A DNA stretch of 64,000 bases from Sambucus nigra (lineage: Eukaryota > Streptophyta > Magnoliopsida > Dipsacales > Adoxaceae), in NCBI GenBank assembly GCA_949130495.1, contig OX422214.1, positions 258,870,187-258,934,186 on the forward strand, written 5' to 3'. Every line of letters begins with the position of its first letter. Position 1 is the stretch's first letter. This document shows, piece after piece, positions 11,425 through 24,461 of this stretch. The position numbers and the translations under genes are program-made. The notes under the pieces were generated by a model, which saw only the letters and a list, made by a program, of their open reading frames with translations, did not search any database and was not told the DNA's origin.

Positions 11425-12722
11425 ATGTGGGGATTACTAGATGGTTGCATCTCAGACGTTATAGACACATCCGTACTGTAACTGCCCCTGCTGTGGCTAG
11501 GCTGGTGTTAGCGGGGATAACTGTGCCTATTGCCCCTGCTAGGCACCTTGCTGTTGTGGTCCTCTATCCCTCTGGGACACTTTCTCTTCATGTGACATGT
11601 CAGCCCGCACACAAAATAATATCCCTGGAAGTCACCCTGCCTCTGACCCTGTCGAGGCTGTCCCTGCTATTGGCCCTAATGGCATCGGACCTGTTGGTAT
11701 CCCCTATTATTTCCTTAGCCCAGGCAGCCCTGAGAAATGTGCTGATGCTGCTGAGGACCATACTGACCCTGCCTGAAACCCTCGAATCGATGACCCCCAG
11801 ATTTAAATCTCTTGGCCTGATCCCCCTGTCGGGAATCCTACCCCTGATGTCTGCTTGACAGCTGCTGCTGCTGTGGTGCTACTCTAGCATCGCTTCCCCC
11901 TGCCTTGCCCGACTAGCTAGGCTCACCCCCTCTTCTACTCCCCTTCACATGGAAGCGATGATCATGGCAGTGTAAAAGTGCCGTATTGACAACATTTATA
12001 TAAGTCACCAATGCAGGGTTGCCAATCCGATGTTGCCTGATCCTACAAGCTAATCCATCTATAAATTTCAGTTTTATCCTTTCTTCACTGTTCACTTCGC
12101 CCGACACAAAATTGGCCAAACGAGTGAACTCATCCTCGTACTCGGCTACTGATTAATCTGCCTAAATCACCTCACTAAATCTTTTTCGCATCTCTGTCTC
12201 AACTTCGAGCGAAAAATATTTGCTATCAAACTGCACCTAAAACTCGATAATGGACATCGTGTCCCTCTCCTCCATGGTGGTAACTGACTCCTACCACTAT
12301 AACGCTTCTCCAACTAGCCCAAAAGTGGCCAACATCCGCTTCTGCACATCGTTGTAGTCAAGCATGATCAGGTGGCGCTGAATATCTTTCTTCGACTAAC
12401 ACGTCGTAATCACGTTTGAGCTACCCTAGAACTGTAGTGGGTGGACCTTTTGAAAATCCTCCCTAACTCTCTACTAATCTGGTAGCCCCGGGTGGGCTTG
12501 GACAACTGGTGCCACTGGCTGTGGTGGCTGCTGGGCCTGAGGCAAACGATGAGCTATTACAGTCATTGCTGCATTAACTGCCAGCACCATAATCTCTGCC
12601 ACCTCTGTTGCTGACACTGACCCCTGTGGTGTCTGTGGCTGTGGTGCCTGTGGCTCCTGCTGAGCCTCCCTCACATTATCCCTAATCGCTTCTCTCACTG
12701 CTCGTCCTCTATTGGGTGGCAT
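11425..12722 (-). pseudogene. Element B gag
   Basis: The start is the ATG at 12722 (MPPNRGRAVREAIRDN), just downstream of the LTR and primer-binding site. A glutamine/proline-rich N-terminus runs to about 12474, where a stop interrupts. The capsid core lies at 11913-12480 (KFIDGLACRIRQH and TYINVVNTALL are visible). A CCHC-type knuckle remnant near 11590-11620 reads VCGLTCHMKRKCPRG. Glutamine/glycine-rich sequence lies between the core and the knuckle. Confidence 0.78.
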
Positions 12723-12898
12723 CTGAAAATGTATCAAATTGTATGACTTCACTGTCAATACAAATATAACAATAAAAAAACGTAATCTCAAATGTGTAAT
12801 CCTGAATGCAACAATCCTAATAATAGGGCTTTATGTCAAATAACGCTACACTAAAATCATAGTAAGCCGCACATATCCTATGGACACTAAAACCTATT

Positions 12899-12910
12899 GC
12901 TCTGATACCA
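12899..12910 (-). other. Primer-binding site of element B (initiator Met tRNA)
   Basis: The minus strand reads TGGTATCAGAGC, the classic complement of the 3' end of plant initiator tRNA-Met, two bases from the LTR end. Confidence 0.95.
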
Positions 12911-15900
12911 TCTGTGACAACACACCTACTTTAATCCCGGGTGATCAGTTCTTTATCAAAATAAAGAGGAATCTCATATGGTTCATTCTTAGCATCACTG
13001 TCGAAAACTATTTATATTACTAACCACCTATGTTAAATTAAGTCGGTGTCAATTTTTATCTTGTTATTAACTTAACAACATACGAAAATAAAGATAAAAT
13101 AAATTAACCAAACCATCCACACACAATAATAGTCTGAATAATCCACGACAGATATATAAGTAAATAAGACTGAATAAACCATCGATTCCAAAACAATCAA
13201 CCCAAATACAATCCGAATTAAATAAAATATAATCTCAATAAAATTTGATAAATAAAATAAAGTACTGAAGATTCTGAAGGGGTAACACGCCCAAAATAAG
13301 TACTGAAATAAAACTCCTAACTAGGAACAAATAAGCCGAAACGTCTAAATAAAATCTTCCAAGCCTCCACAATGCTTCAACTACGCATCCCTGTGGTTGG
13401 ACACCTAAAAATGCTTTGAAAAATATTTTGACACGAGTCAGAGTCCAAAAAAACCTTTTGAAAATATTTAGCAAGTAATTAAAATGCAATAATTCAAATA
13501 TGCATGAACACTTTTCGTATTTAAGCTGGTGTCGCACTCCGTTGAGATATAGCTCACCCCTAAACTAATGTGCATACCTATCGCTTGCCTTCTAACTCAA
13601 CTAGTTATGATACACCATATAACTGGCCTTGGTACACCTTTTCTATCTTGCTATTCTAACCCGAGTATTCCTTACTTTGATTTATAAGTTGTTCTACTCA
13701 TGAACTTATATAATCATTTTAACTTTAATTACTTATATAACCTTCACACTAGTTATATATGAAATACATTAAAAAATTATGTATTTATCCCTTATTTAAT
13801 TATTTACTCATATTATATACGTACTAGCATACTACAAAATTCACACAAGTCGCGTATAGTAACAATCCTACCGAGTTATAACTCACCGGATTCTTATCTC
13901 TAAAATTCTATCATCCCATGTCTGCTCACTCAAACCCGGTTACCATAAATCAGTTAACTTACACCGAAATAGGTAAATAAATCGCAAACGTAGTGGAGGC
14001 GATCATATCTCCCCGAGTGTGAGACCTAATCATACCCAAAATGTCCCACCTCGAAAATAAATCACACTATAAAAATACCGGACGATATGACCTGGGGATT
14101 ATACTTTCCCTGCATTCACTAGCCACGGGATTCATCCACATCGCGCAACCTCCTATGATAGCACGAAAGTGGCATGTATTCACATAAATATCTAACACCG
14201 ATATTTATAAAGCACACAAGTGTATATATGTATATATATATATATATCTAGCTAACCCATGCCTAACTCCCGTAGCATTAGCCTATAATTCCTGAGTCTC
14301 TATCCCGACATTTATTTGATTTAATTTCACATCCATTAAATCAATTAATGTAACTTCACTTGCTAATATACCTGGACTCACCCAATCGGTCCATACTTAA
14401 ACATTTATGAATTTATTTTACTCAATTCATCATTTAGGTTTCTCATCTTTTCTCACCATTCTAATCTCCATTATATCCACCCAAAATCACTAGGAAAGAA
14501 TCCCTCTCTTTATTTTTATTTTTCACTAAATAAATAAGCCTAGAATAAACCCTAACTAAATTAGGTCTTTTATTAAAAATAAGCGAAATTGCCTGCATTC
14601 TGAGGCCATTGATCGATAGATGACCCCAATCGATCGATCCACTTAAGATAGGTCTTCTTCCCCGAATATGTTTTTCACCATTTTTAAACCCTAAACTCCA
14701 ATCCAGACCTCAACCAAATAATATCCCATGCTTATTACATCTATGAACAGGTTCTAACACAAATATATATCATTAATCATCAATGACTCTCATTAAAATT
14801 TCTAGGGTTCACGAATTAGTTTTTTCTCAATTTCACTAAATCTCATATTGAATTCAATTCACAAGTTTGAATTCAACAACATTAGCTACTGTATTTCGAC
14901 TATAAATCACATCCCAACATCACATGATAATATCTCCACATCAATTAAACATCAATTTCACACATAATGTTTAAATCCCCCCAAACCCAAATTTATCATG
15001 TGACACCCTCCCAAAAATGAATTTTGTCAACACATGCTATAATATGCACATGAAATTCTGCTATTGAAATCAAAAGCAAGTTAATTACTTGCCTTATAGA
15101 GTTTGTAGGGTCTGATTTCACATAGAAGATGACGAATCAGACAAAGCACACCCAATTCCTCCTTAAATTTGGTCTCTGAAGCCCCCTATTTTCTTCCTTC
15201 TCAATTCTGTCAATTTTTAGGGTTTTATATATGAGTTATGGCTGCCTCTAAGTCCATAACTTAGGTTTAAATCTCTTAATCCCGAAATTAGGCTAATGGG
15301 CCAAGTCCAAATGACCCGAACACCCCCGTATGGGCCCGATTATGTTTAAAAAGGCCCTGGGACCCAATTACTACTCCCGGGTACACTATTTTGACTAGCT
15401 CTCCTGTGTCACAACCAACTGTGACATCAAAATTGCCATCCAAATCACCCTACAATAATCTCCTATCTCGATCTCATAAGTTTACACTCCACTCACGAGT
15501 GAGATATAGTACCATCATGTCACTATCACTCGCTACGATGTAAAATAATTATTTACTATTCACTTAGTAATTATATTACATAAATATTAATCATTATCTC
15601 TCCCGATTATGTTATACCCCATTTTTTTGCGTATTTGAATTTAATCAATTCGAAAATTAAATAGGAGAAATGCATTTTAATTAAATTACATGAGTGACGT
15701 AATTTAATGTGATTATTATATATTAATCGAGATATGGATACTGATTAATATTATGAAATGAAATTTACTAAGTGTGAATAGTAAATGATTGATGATTAGA
15801 AATTACGTCACAGTGAGTGATATGGGCATAATTAGAATTTATCTCAACTAGAAGTCGTGTGTAGACTAAATTGGGGTTGAGATGGGATATTTATTTAGAG

Positions 15901-16734
15901 TGACTCGAAAGATGATTTCGAGGGCACGGATGAGTTTAGAAGGGCTCAATTAGTTAGAACAGTATATCCGGGGATGTCGATTGAATCACTGGGCAATTTT
16001 AGGCTAAATCCATACGAGGGTATTTTAGTCATTTCATAATAGAGGGTAAAGAGACCTACGGATTTTGTAACCTTATATTAGATTATAAAAGGGTAAGACT
16101 AGGGTTGGAAACTCACAAATGTAAGAGAGGCTATTAAAGAAGGAAATGAGAGAATTCTTGAAGATTTTTGGAAGAATTCTTGGAGCTTTCAATGCGTTCT
16201 TGAACATAAACATCTTGGGAAGGAATATTAGAGAAGAAAACAATCAAACCCAACATAAAGCCACATAATCAGATCCTACAGTACTAAGCTAAGTGTTTAT
16301 TGCAAATCAATATGAAGTTATAATACCCATGTGACTAGGGTTTCAATTATATTGATTGTTTTGATGATTCTTGGAAGAAAAGATTGATTTAAATGCATAT
16401 TTGGGTAGGAATTGCACGTAGAAAGATTTGATATCTGTAAAGGACAATAAATTGGAGATTATGTGTTAATTTCCACGAACTAAATATGGGTTTTTGATGA
16501 ATGATATACGAACAACATGAAAACCTAGAGTTCTTGAGGATTAGAGGGTTAAAACCATTCTTGAATGTTATTCGTAATGTTTTGATGCAAAAATTATGTT
16601 AGAAATCATCCAAATGCATGTAGAAATGGTTAGAGGCAGTTGGTTTTAAGTTTGGTGAATAAACATGTAAGTTGTGTGGGTGTTAATGGTGAAAAATGCA
16701 TCTGCGAAACGAAGAAGACCAAGTTCATAGGGGC

Positions 16735-16764
16735 GAACCGGTTCGGTTCTCAGGCCAACCGGTT
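16735..16764. other. LTR palindrome, GAACCGGTTC type (two copies)
   Basis: GAACCGGTTC at 16735-16744 is a perfect 10-bp palindrome followed by GGTTC; a second AACCGGTTCGGTTC starts at 16757. They follow GAAGAAGACC and sit 1125 bp from the LTR start, where the sister LTRs carry ATCGATCG palindromes. Confidence 0.8.
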
Positions 16765-17200
16765 CGGTTCTCGAAAAAAATGTGAAATCTTCCTTTTTGC
16801 CTAGAACTCCTAAATTGTTGTCAAAAAAACTTTTGGGATATTGATAAAATATAAGGAGGTATCTTTTATATTGCAATAGGCCATGATAAAGATATGGGAG
16901 TTTAGTCGCATCGAGAGAATTAAGACAATGATTAAACGGGATTTATCGATAAAGTAATTAATTCGCGAGAATGAGAATGTAATTACGGGAAAGCGTGAGT
17001 GAGCTTATGGCATGAACCAGCAGGGTAAGGAAGACTTAGATACTGAATTCATAAAGGGAAAACTAGGGCCCTTAGAGTAGAGAATAATACTCAATTAAAT
17101 GCGGTAAAGAGAATAATTGTAAAATGAATGTACTGTGAGTAATTCTAGTGATATATACTACGTACGAATGTTGATGATTAGGTTCTGTATATACCTACAG

Positions 17201-17212
<12 letters not shown>

Positions 17213-17252
<40 letters not shown>
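17213..17252. repeat. (TA)n microsatellite
   Basis: About 20 TA units inside the solo LTR. Confidence 0.95.
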
Positions 17253-17254
<2 letters not shown>

Positions 17255-17756
17255 TTGTGTGTGTACCTATATGATTGATGATTACTGAGGTTCTCACGCA
17301 GTGGGCGATCCCACCTTGCCGATTTCGGGGAGGTCAAGAATTTTTCCCCAGGACATAGAACTTAGGGCGGCTTACTATGTATTGTGTATTAGTGAGACTG
17401 ACATGTCATTTGGGCACATTAGGTATGCATGTAGACCAAAGACTTAAAACTATGGCGCCTCCATTGTTTGTGATTTAATTTTTGGGTTCGAAGTGATATT
17501 CTGAACCAATGGTCTTAATATAGTGAGTGATACATGACCTTTATAGAAGGGTATGCCTTTTATTAATAGTGGTCATTATAAGAGATGCCGTAATGGTATA
17601 TATTAGTGTGTAAAATATATACAAATGAGAATATACTACTTGTGCGTGGAAGTAGACGTGGTTTCCTAAAAGTAAATTAAGCCGAGAAACTTAATTAATT
17701 GTGAAAGTGAAAACATGTAGGAATGTTAATTCCCTTATGTTCATAGTGGTCAATGG

Positions 17757-17762
<6 letters not shown>

Positions 17763-17828
<66 letters not shown>
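17763..17828. repeat. (TA)n-(TG)n microsatellite
   Basis: TA repeats to 17797 pass directly into about 16 TG repeats inside the solo LTR. Confidence 0.95.
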
Positions 17829-17831
<3 letters not shown>

Positions 17832-18997
17832 ATTTTACTTACGTGTGACAGTAGACAGGTAGATAGTGTATATCTAACAGGATGAATTAAGTAGTGATAC
17901 TTAATCAATGAATTGAGAAGATAAATGAAATGCTCATTTAAACTCTTAAAGTACGAGAACTATTAATTCGATTAGTGTACTGTATGGGCGGTACGGGGAC
18001 TTATAGATGTTGATAATCTAGGTTGATACTTATGTCTAGTTAGCTTGGGTAGTACAACTAGGTGAGCTAAGTAGAGAACGTTAGGCGTTCACAATAGTTG
18101 AGGGGTGAGGATATTCAAGAGAGTGTATGTAATATGTGTAATCAATAACCTATTTTTAACTGTGATAAACTCTTGCTAAATATTTTCAAAATAGTTTGAG
18201 TAGTAATCTTGTTATAAAAATATTTTCAAAACCTTTTAGGTGTCTAGTCACAGGGACGCCAGACTTGATATTATGCTTCAGGGATATGCAGCTGTGGCAC
18301 AAGTGGATGCTTGCAGAGTTTTGGATTATACACATCTATTCTTCATTCCTAGTGTAGGAATCTATTTCAGTTAGGTGTGTTGACCCTTTCAGATTTATCA
18401 TCTCAATTCAGGCTTATATTTGATTTGGTTGTTATTATTGGATTTTATTTGGTTTGGTTGTAGCCTATGCTTTATTTGGCCAGATTTTTAATTCACTCAT
18501 TTTGTGTGCATTGGTTTAGATATTACATGTGGTGAATGATTTATTTAGTTTTTCGCATGGTTATTTTTGGTTTAATGAAAGATAAAATTTGGCACCGACT
18601 TTTGGAATACTAGGTGGTGATTAAAGTTTTAAAAAGTTTTCGATAGTGATGCTAAGAATGAACCATATGTAAATCCTGTTTTAATTTAAAAAGGCCTGAT
18701 TACCTGGTATTTAATTAGGTGGGGTGTCACAGATTAATATTTTAATAACCACATAATAATTAATTAAAATAAATTATATCACACGTGTAATTTAAATTAG
18801 TCGAATTAATTAAATATTTTTCACTTAGAAATACTGAGTGTTATAATATCTAATCATTCATAACATCAAAATTATGGTTATTAGATTACAGAGAATATTA
18901 AGTGTAGGTGGGGTGAAGGTAATCTCTGAATTAGAGGGAGCTTTCCCAATTAATAGAAGAAACACAAGAGAAGGAAGCAACATGAAGACAACGAGTA

Positions 18998-19368
18998 AGG
19001 GTGGAAATTTTAGAAACAACATGAAAATACGACACGAAATTGACTCGAAATTGGCACGATATTTCGTGTTCGTGTCGTGTTCACATCGTGTTTTTTTGAC
19101 ACGAAGTCGTGTCGTGTTCGTATCAAAATTATGAGTCATGTTATCGTGTCTTGCCGTGTTAATCGTACTTTTATTCGGGTTATCTTTTTTCTTTATGTTT
19201 AATTTAGTATGGAGTGTTAAGAAATCGTGTTATTCGTGTCGTGTCGTGTCGTGTTATGTCATTTTTTTTATTTGGGTCATGTCCGTGTCAACTAAAAAAA
19301 TATGAATTCGTGTCATGTCGTGTCGGCCCGAAACACGACCCAAACACACGAATTTCCACCTCTAACAG
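18998..19368. mobile_element. CGTGTC-rich MITE-like element
   Basis: The left end reads AGGGTGGAAATTTT and the right end AATTTCCACCTCT, an imperfect terminal inverted repeat. The interior is dominated by CGTGT/ACACG pentamers and GTGTCGTGTCGTG wording, with subterminal TTTGGGTCGTG-type motifs. No coding capacity. I infer a hAT-like non-autonomous element; the flanking 8-mers (AACGAGTA, AACAGCGA) match at only 5 of 8 positions, so the superfamily is uncertain. Confidence 0.55.
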
Positions 19369-21604
19369 CGAGGTAGCTCAGTGATGGAGCTCAGCGAGGA
19401 AACTTGCCGAGAGAGCTCTTCTTTATCTTATGTTTTTAGTTAATCAAATTGTATCTTTTTAATGACATTGATTGTAATGCTGTAACGATTGTGATATTGA
19501 GGGTGAGGTCACATGGTACTCACGAGAGACCACGATTGGCAAGGCTTGTGAGAACTTACATGCTCTATCGAATGAACTCGCTGCGGGGACTTCAGAGGGA
19601 CTTGGTTTGGAGGATTGAGAAGTGAGGCAGCGTTAAGGCTTGTCTCGACCATATTAAATATACCTGGTAAAAGACCGAGAGACCTTTATCGTGGAATCTT
19701 GTGCAGAGTAAACTTGATATTCATCGTATATTAAGTTTTGAGCCAAACATCCCTTTACCAAATGTCACATCTACTTTAGGTGATGTCACTAGCCACCTAC
19801 CCACTATCCAATCTAAACTTGAGTAAACCACTATTGTATTGGGGCTATCAGACGGTTTGGTGAGCCATCACTATTGTGATAGTCCTCTGACGATTTGGTA
19901 GCCAAAAGGGTTGTACAAGCATTTAATGATTATGACGTAGAGTGTGCTAATCCATCAGACATTTAATACTTGAGACTTAAAGTGTGAGAGGAATGTCTTT
20001 CACATTAATAAGGACTGAGACATTTCAGTAGGGGTGTGAGGCAATTTATTGGCCTCAACCACTTCTCAGAAAGGAGTTCCTTTTAGAGTTCTTAAGAGAG
20101 TTATTTCTAAAGAGAGAAAACACATTGAGAGCAAAAGAGTTATTGCAAACCATAGTTTTTTCCACCCACTATTGACATTTATTACGAAGTTTTTATTAGC
20201 TAACTAGGGAGATATTAGAGGTTGTTGGTGTGTTGACTGCCTTCAAAGGTGTATCTAGGTTGCTTAATTATCTCTCCCTTTGAAGGAGTTGTTCCTGAAG
20301 TTCTTTTATTGTTATTTGAGTTATACACACGAGATTTTTGAGTCCAATCTGAGTGTTTATTATATACAACACTGAGTGTTCATGTGGGATTGTTGAGGGT
20401 ATCTGGGGTTATTGTTTTATCACCATATATATGGGGGTTACGCCTATGTTTGTATTATCATACTCCCAGCCTTCAAGGGGACTACCCTCTTACATTAAGT
20501 ATGGGTGATGGGACCTTGATTACCATGTTCAAGGATAATAAAATCTCTCGAGGCATCCTCCTTAATTTTTCTTTAGACTAGTTTCACTTCATAAATAAAT
20601 TAATTGTGATTTTATTTTTAAACCGGAGCTGAAAAATAAAAAATCGTAGTTAGAAGGTTATAAGGGATGGTCAAAATTGTGGGTTACTTTTATTTTCTCA
20701 TTCACAATATGTCTCTTTCCACTTGATTGTAGTCGTCTCATTGTGGTCTTGTTGTCTTGTGCTACCAAGTTCAACGTTTCTTATGTCCTTGCTAAGAGTG
20801 TATCCTTCTCTAGCTCACAAGGTATTTTGTTCTCATCCATTTTAATATCGTTATAATGTAAACTAAATGTTTATTTCCTTTAATACGCTCTATTGTAAAT
20901 GTAATTTGTTTTAATTAGCGTTGTCATCGCAAAAGTCTTTCTTTTCCTATATGTTAGGTTAAATCTTACTCAAGAAACCTAGTACGCATTTGTAGTGTGT
21001 TCTTATTAAAAATGATCTATGAGCTGGATATATTCAGAACTTTTCAAAAACTGTCATTATTGGCAATAACTTTTTTCAGGTCGGAAAAATAAATTCGGTT
21101 AAATTGAAACTCTCACGGCAGTATTTGCACAATTTATTTTTGTTTTTTATTTTTAATACTTTAATCCAACTACTATTACGTGTATTTGTTGATACTACCG
21201 AATCCTCTTCCTCATTTGGTAGTGTCAATATTGGAAGATTTTTCATTTTCTATTGATAGTTTAATCAATGTGGAGTTGACATAGTTCCATGCCAAACTCT
21301 CATCTTTAAAAAAAATATTTTATAATGTCTTTCTTTACTTTGCCAAATGTTTTGTGAAATCTAATGCTTAAGTTAAATATCCTAAAAATAATTCTTAATT
21401 GATTTATATTTACTATGTCATCTATGAATTTTTTTACTTTATCGAGAATGTGTTTTTACATTTTTAGTTTTCCTTATTTTAATTATAAGCCTAAATACTC
21501 CATATTTTGTTTCACATACGTAAATATCTTATCTCCCAATAAGATACCATAATCTATACATCCATTATTTACTTCTACTTAATCTGAAATCTGAAGTCTG
21601 AAGT
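19369..21604. other. Unassigned region, possible LTR or leader remnant
   Basis: There is no supported gene. At about 19820-19910 an imperfect repeat with CTATCAGACGGTTTGGTGAGCC and a diverged partner surrounds a short ATAG/CTAT hairpin. The 20000-20350 stretch (AGAGAGAAAACACATTGAGAG and similar wording) resembles the leader of an LTR retrotransposon, but I found no primer-binding site or termini. The rest is AT-rich. Confidence 0.4.
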
Positions 21605-23299
21605 ATGAATATGGAAAGTTTGTTCGTTTGGCGTCTGAATGAAACCTCTGAATGTATTCTGTTTGTTTGCAGATTTTATGTCTGAAATCTGAATGGAGAT
21701 TATTTCGACCATTTTACCCTTATATTTATTTTATAAACAAAACATACACATTTGATATAACATAAAGGATATGACATTAAACTTACATTTAAAACATCCA
21801 CGACCATGAATAAATATTATTATACACAATATGCTATTTAATATGTAAAATAATATTAGGCATTCAAATAATTGGGAATTTGCGAGGTATAAAATGTTTA
21901 AAAATATGAAAAAACTAACTAAGAAGCAATTAAAGTCGCAAAATACTAATAAGGTTGAACTATAAATCACAAGTTCTACTAAATAATTGATTCAAAATTT
22001 ATTCACGTAAATTAATCATTTCTTGTTATGTGCTCGTTCAAATATTTGATCATAACCTGATGGAGATATACTTGCTCACTATCTATTAAAGACTCGATCG
22101 GTAAGTCCACTTCCTCATGTTCATATCTTTGAAACAATGGATCATTATGTGATACTCGACGAATAAAATTATGTATTGCCATGCATATGATAACAATGTG
22201 CACTTGGGTTCGAAAACTACAAGGAGGCATTCTATGTAATATCGCGAATTTAGTTTTTAAAACACCAAATGTCCTTTCAATCATATTTCTTAATCTAAGC
22301 ATATCCATTGTTGAATTTCTCCTTTTTATCTCTAGCTTGACCATCACGCTTAAAATCTAACAACTAATACAGCGTGCTTTTATAGGGACACATAAAGCCT
22401 ATAATATCGGTGTATGTAGCATCTACAATCAATGACAATAGTTTCGTTCCATTAGGGAAAAAAATTAACAATACGTAATAACAAATTTAATAGTCAAACA
22501 ACATTTTCTTATGTTCCCCACCTTTTTCTAAGTAGACAATGAAATTGAAATTTCTCAAACATGAAAGGACTCTTCTAAACACGTATAGGGCTTATCATGC
22601 CAAACACGCGTAGGGCTCATAAAAAACCACACTAACACGAATAGACTCTTCTATACACTTCTAATACTAATACACTTCACTCATCTCGGTCAAAGGAACA
22701 CAAAACTTGGTACGGAGCAAAAACCACACAACCTACAACTCAACCAAAAATAGTGTTTATAGCCACGAATTTGGGTAGAAGTGAAGGCACTCAAAGATAG
22801 TGTTTATATGATTCGAGGTTTGTTTATTATTTTTTTTGTACAGTTATAGAAACATAAAATGACAATTAGTTGAAAAAAGGAAGAAGAAGAGATACACACC
22901 TGTTGATTTATTTGCAGATTGTACAGCTGAAACTCTTATACACATTTATCATGTATTTCTTTGTGTGTGTGTGTATATATATATATATTAGAGAATCGTA
23001 TAAATAAAGAGTTTTATTGTATATACAACTCTTTATTCTTATGTTTTATTTGGGAGCGTTTCTGGTATGAATTCTTTTTACTTATCGTGATTTCAAATAA
23101 ACGGTAAGGGTATAATTATAAATTTATTTTCGTTCAGATTTCAATTGCCAGATTCAGAGGTTCTTAAACCTCTGAATCATTAAGAGGATATTGTTAGCAT
23201 TGATATCTAAAATGTCCAAAAAACCAAACGCATTTTTACTACCTCTGAAATTTGAATAGTTTAAATTCAAATTTCAGAGGTACAAACAAACGACCCCTA
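21605..23299 (-). mobile_element. PIF/Harbinger transposon remnant
   Basis: It surrounds a transposase fragment. The right terminus, read on the minus strand, starts GGGGTCGTTTGTTTG after a TTA (TAA at 23297-23299 on the plus strand), matching the GGGGTCGTTTG-type ends and 3-bp TAA/TTA target preference of Harbinger elements. A GTTTGTTCGTTTGG motif near 21625 may be the opposite, decayed end. TCTGAAATCTGAA-type subterminal repeats occur at both sides (21583-21700 and 23135-23280). Confidence 0.68.
22012..22470 (-). pseudogene. Harbinger-type DDE transposase, C-terminal fragment
   Basis: The open stretch 22012-22347 (111 residues) contains RNMIERTFGVLKTKFAILHR and CMAIHNFIRR, the C-terminal signature of plant Harbinger/ALP1-like DDE nucleases; the Glu in IERTFG is the third catalytic position. 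Upstream, in another frame at about 22348-22440, is IVDATYTDIIGF, matching the family's VDAGY block with Ala-Thr in place of Ala-Gly. The N-terminal part with the first Asp was not found. The Myb-like partner gene normally carried by such elements is absent. Confidence 0.8.
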
Positions 23300-24326
23300 A
23301 AACTCTTAAATATATTTGTTAGTGCACGCATGTATTTCACGTGTGGTATGCTGTTATGCAGTTGTGTTTTTAAGCTTAGTATGTTTGATGACTAAATTCA
23401 AGAAAAAGTGAGTGTTACAATGACATTTGAGTGAGAGCGGTTATATGTTTGCAAGAACAACTAACCCAAACTCTGATTTTTGCAAGTAGGGATATTTCAT
23501 TAAACGGGTGATATGGATCATCTAGATAGAAATCCTCCAACACTTGTAAGACAACAATAAGAAAAGCTTATGAAATTTTGATTCTAGATCGATGGAGTAC
23601 AGAGTCACAATCGTCGTATATATGTATATGTATCAAGAGAGAAAGATAGAGCAACAAAAAAATAATTGAAAAAAAATGAGAGTTTGAGGGCTATGGTAGG
23701 ATATTGTAAGCTCTTAAGAGGTAATGACTATTTCATGAGAGTTTTCGAAGATTTAAAAATAAATCTATGTAGGTTGCATAAAAAATGAGACATGCTAGTA
23801 CACGACTTAATTTCTTCGTAAAGAACTATCAACTACTAGGCGTTACTCTCTTTAGTTAATGTCCTCTATTTAAAAAGCTATATCCTCCGGATCATCTTCG
23901 ATAGCCATTATCTCTCGTTGAAAATTCTATTTGCTATTTTATAAAATTTTGCAAATTAGACTAATAATTATGATCTGGTTTTGCCATATTTTTTATTAAT
24001 GTCATTTCAACACTCACTTTATTATATTCTTCTTTGTTCACATTGATTTCTTCTACTTTTTCCACATTTCCAATAAGAGTGATACATATAAAGGGTTTCC
24101 ATTATCCGAAGTGCTATGTCTAAGATAATCTCTTGCACACTAATAAAAATAAAATGAATAATTAAATTTAACAAGGATTATTAAAACCGCCTCTATAATG
24201 GACTAATTATTTTCTAACAACCTATTGGCAAATGATCAAATTAGTTAATTTAATAACGTTAACAACTTTGTTGAATAACCAAAATTCTGCATGCAAATTC
24301 CTTAAACATTCATAAACCCCGTTCCT

Positions 24327-24328
<2 letters not shown>
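23300..24328. other. AT-rich region without recognised features
   Basis: Scanning both strands shows no long open frame, RNA gene or clear repeat. Confidence 0.5.
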
Positions 24329-24383
<55 letters not shown>

Positions 24384-24461
24384 TTCTTCTTCTTCTTCTT
24401 CTTCTTCTTCTTCTTCTTCTTCTTCTTCTTCTTCTTCTTCTTCTTCTTCTTCTTCTTCTTC
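24329..24461. repeat. (CAT)n then (CTT)n trinucleotide tracts
   Basis: About 18 CAT units pass directly into about 26 CTT units, giving a 79-bp pure pyrimidine strand. A spurious Lys/Met-repeat open frame covers it on the minus strand. Confidence 0.97.

Larger units (their letters stand above)
15610..18731 (+). repeat. Solo LTR nested in the element B LTR
   Basis: It begins TGTTATACCCC, ends GGGGTGTCACA, and is flanked by GATTA at 15605-15609 and 18732-18736, a perfect 5-bp target duplication. It is 3122 bp with no gag or pol, so it is the product of recombination between two LTRs or a recombined insertion. A TATA-like TTATAAAAGG lies at about 16083. It contains two TA/TG microsatellites. 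It is related to, but clearly different from, the element B LTRs. Confidence 0.93.
3988..18845 (-). mobile_element. Chromovirus-type Ty3/gypsy element B, complete but decayed
   Basis: Both LTRs, a polypurine tract, gag-PR-RT-RH-IN-chromodomain order on the minus strand and an initiator-Met primer-binding site are present. Identical ATATC target duplications flank it at 3983-3987 and 18846-18850. The internal region is only 4.75 kb and riddled with stops. Very long LTRs starting TGTAACACC and a C-terminal chromodomain remnant point to the Tekay/Del group of chromoviruses (family knowledge). Secondary insertions account for much of the 14.9 kb length. Confidence 0.93.
12913..18845 (-). repeat. 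5' LTR of element B, interrupted by a solo LTR
   Basis: It starts TGTGACAACACACC beside the primer-binding site and ends AGTGTTATA before the ATATC duplication. Removing the insertion and its duplication (15605-18731 together) leaves about 2.8 kb that aligns with the unduplicated parts of 3988-8157. The palindrome equivalents are at 14610-14618 and 14629-14638. Confidence 0.92.

Noticed and set aside
19372..19400. GCGAGGTAGCTCAGTGATGGAGCTCAGCGAGG, which looks like the D-arm of a tRNA or a tRNA-derived SINE head
   Set aside because: No anticodon or T-arm with GGTTCGAAT-type B box follows at the right distance, and no cloverleaf forms.
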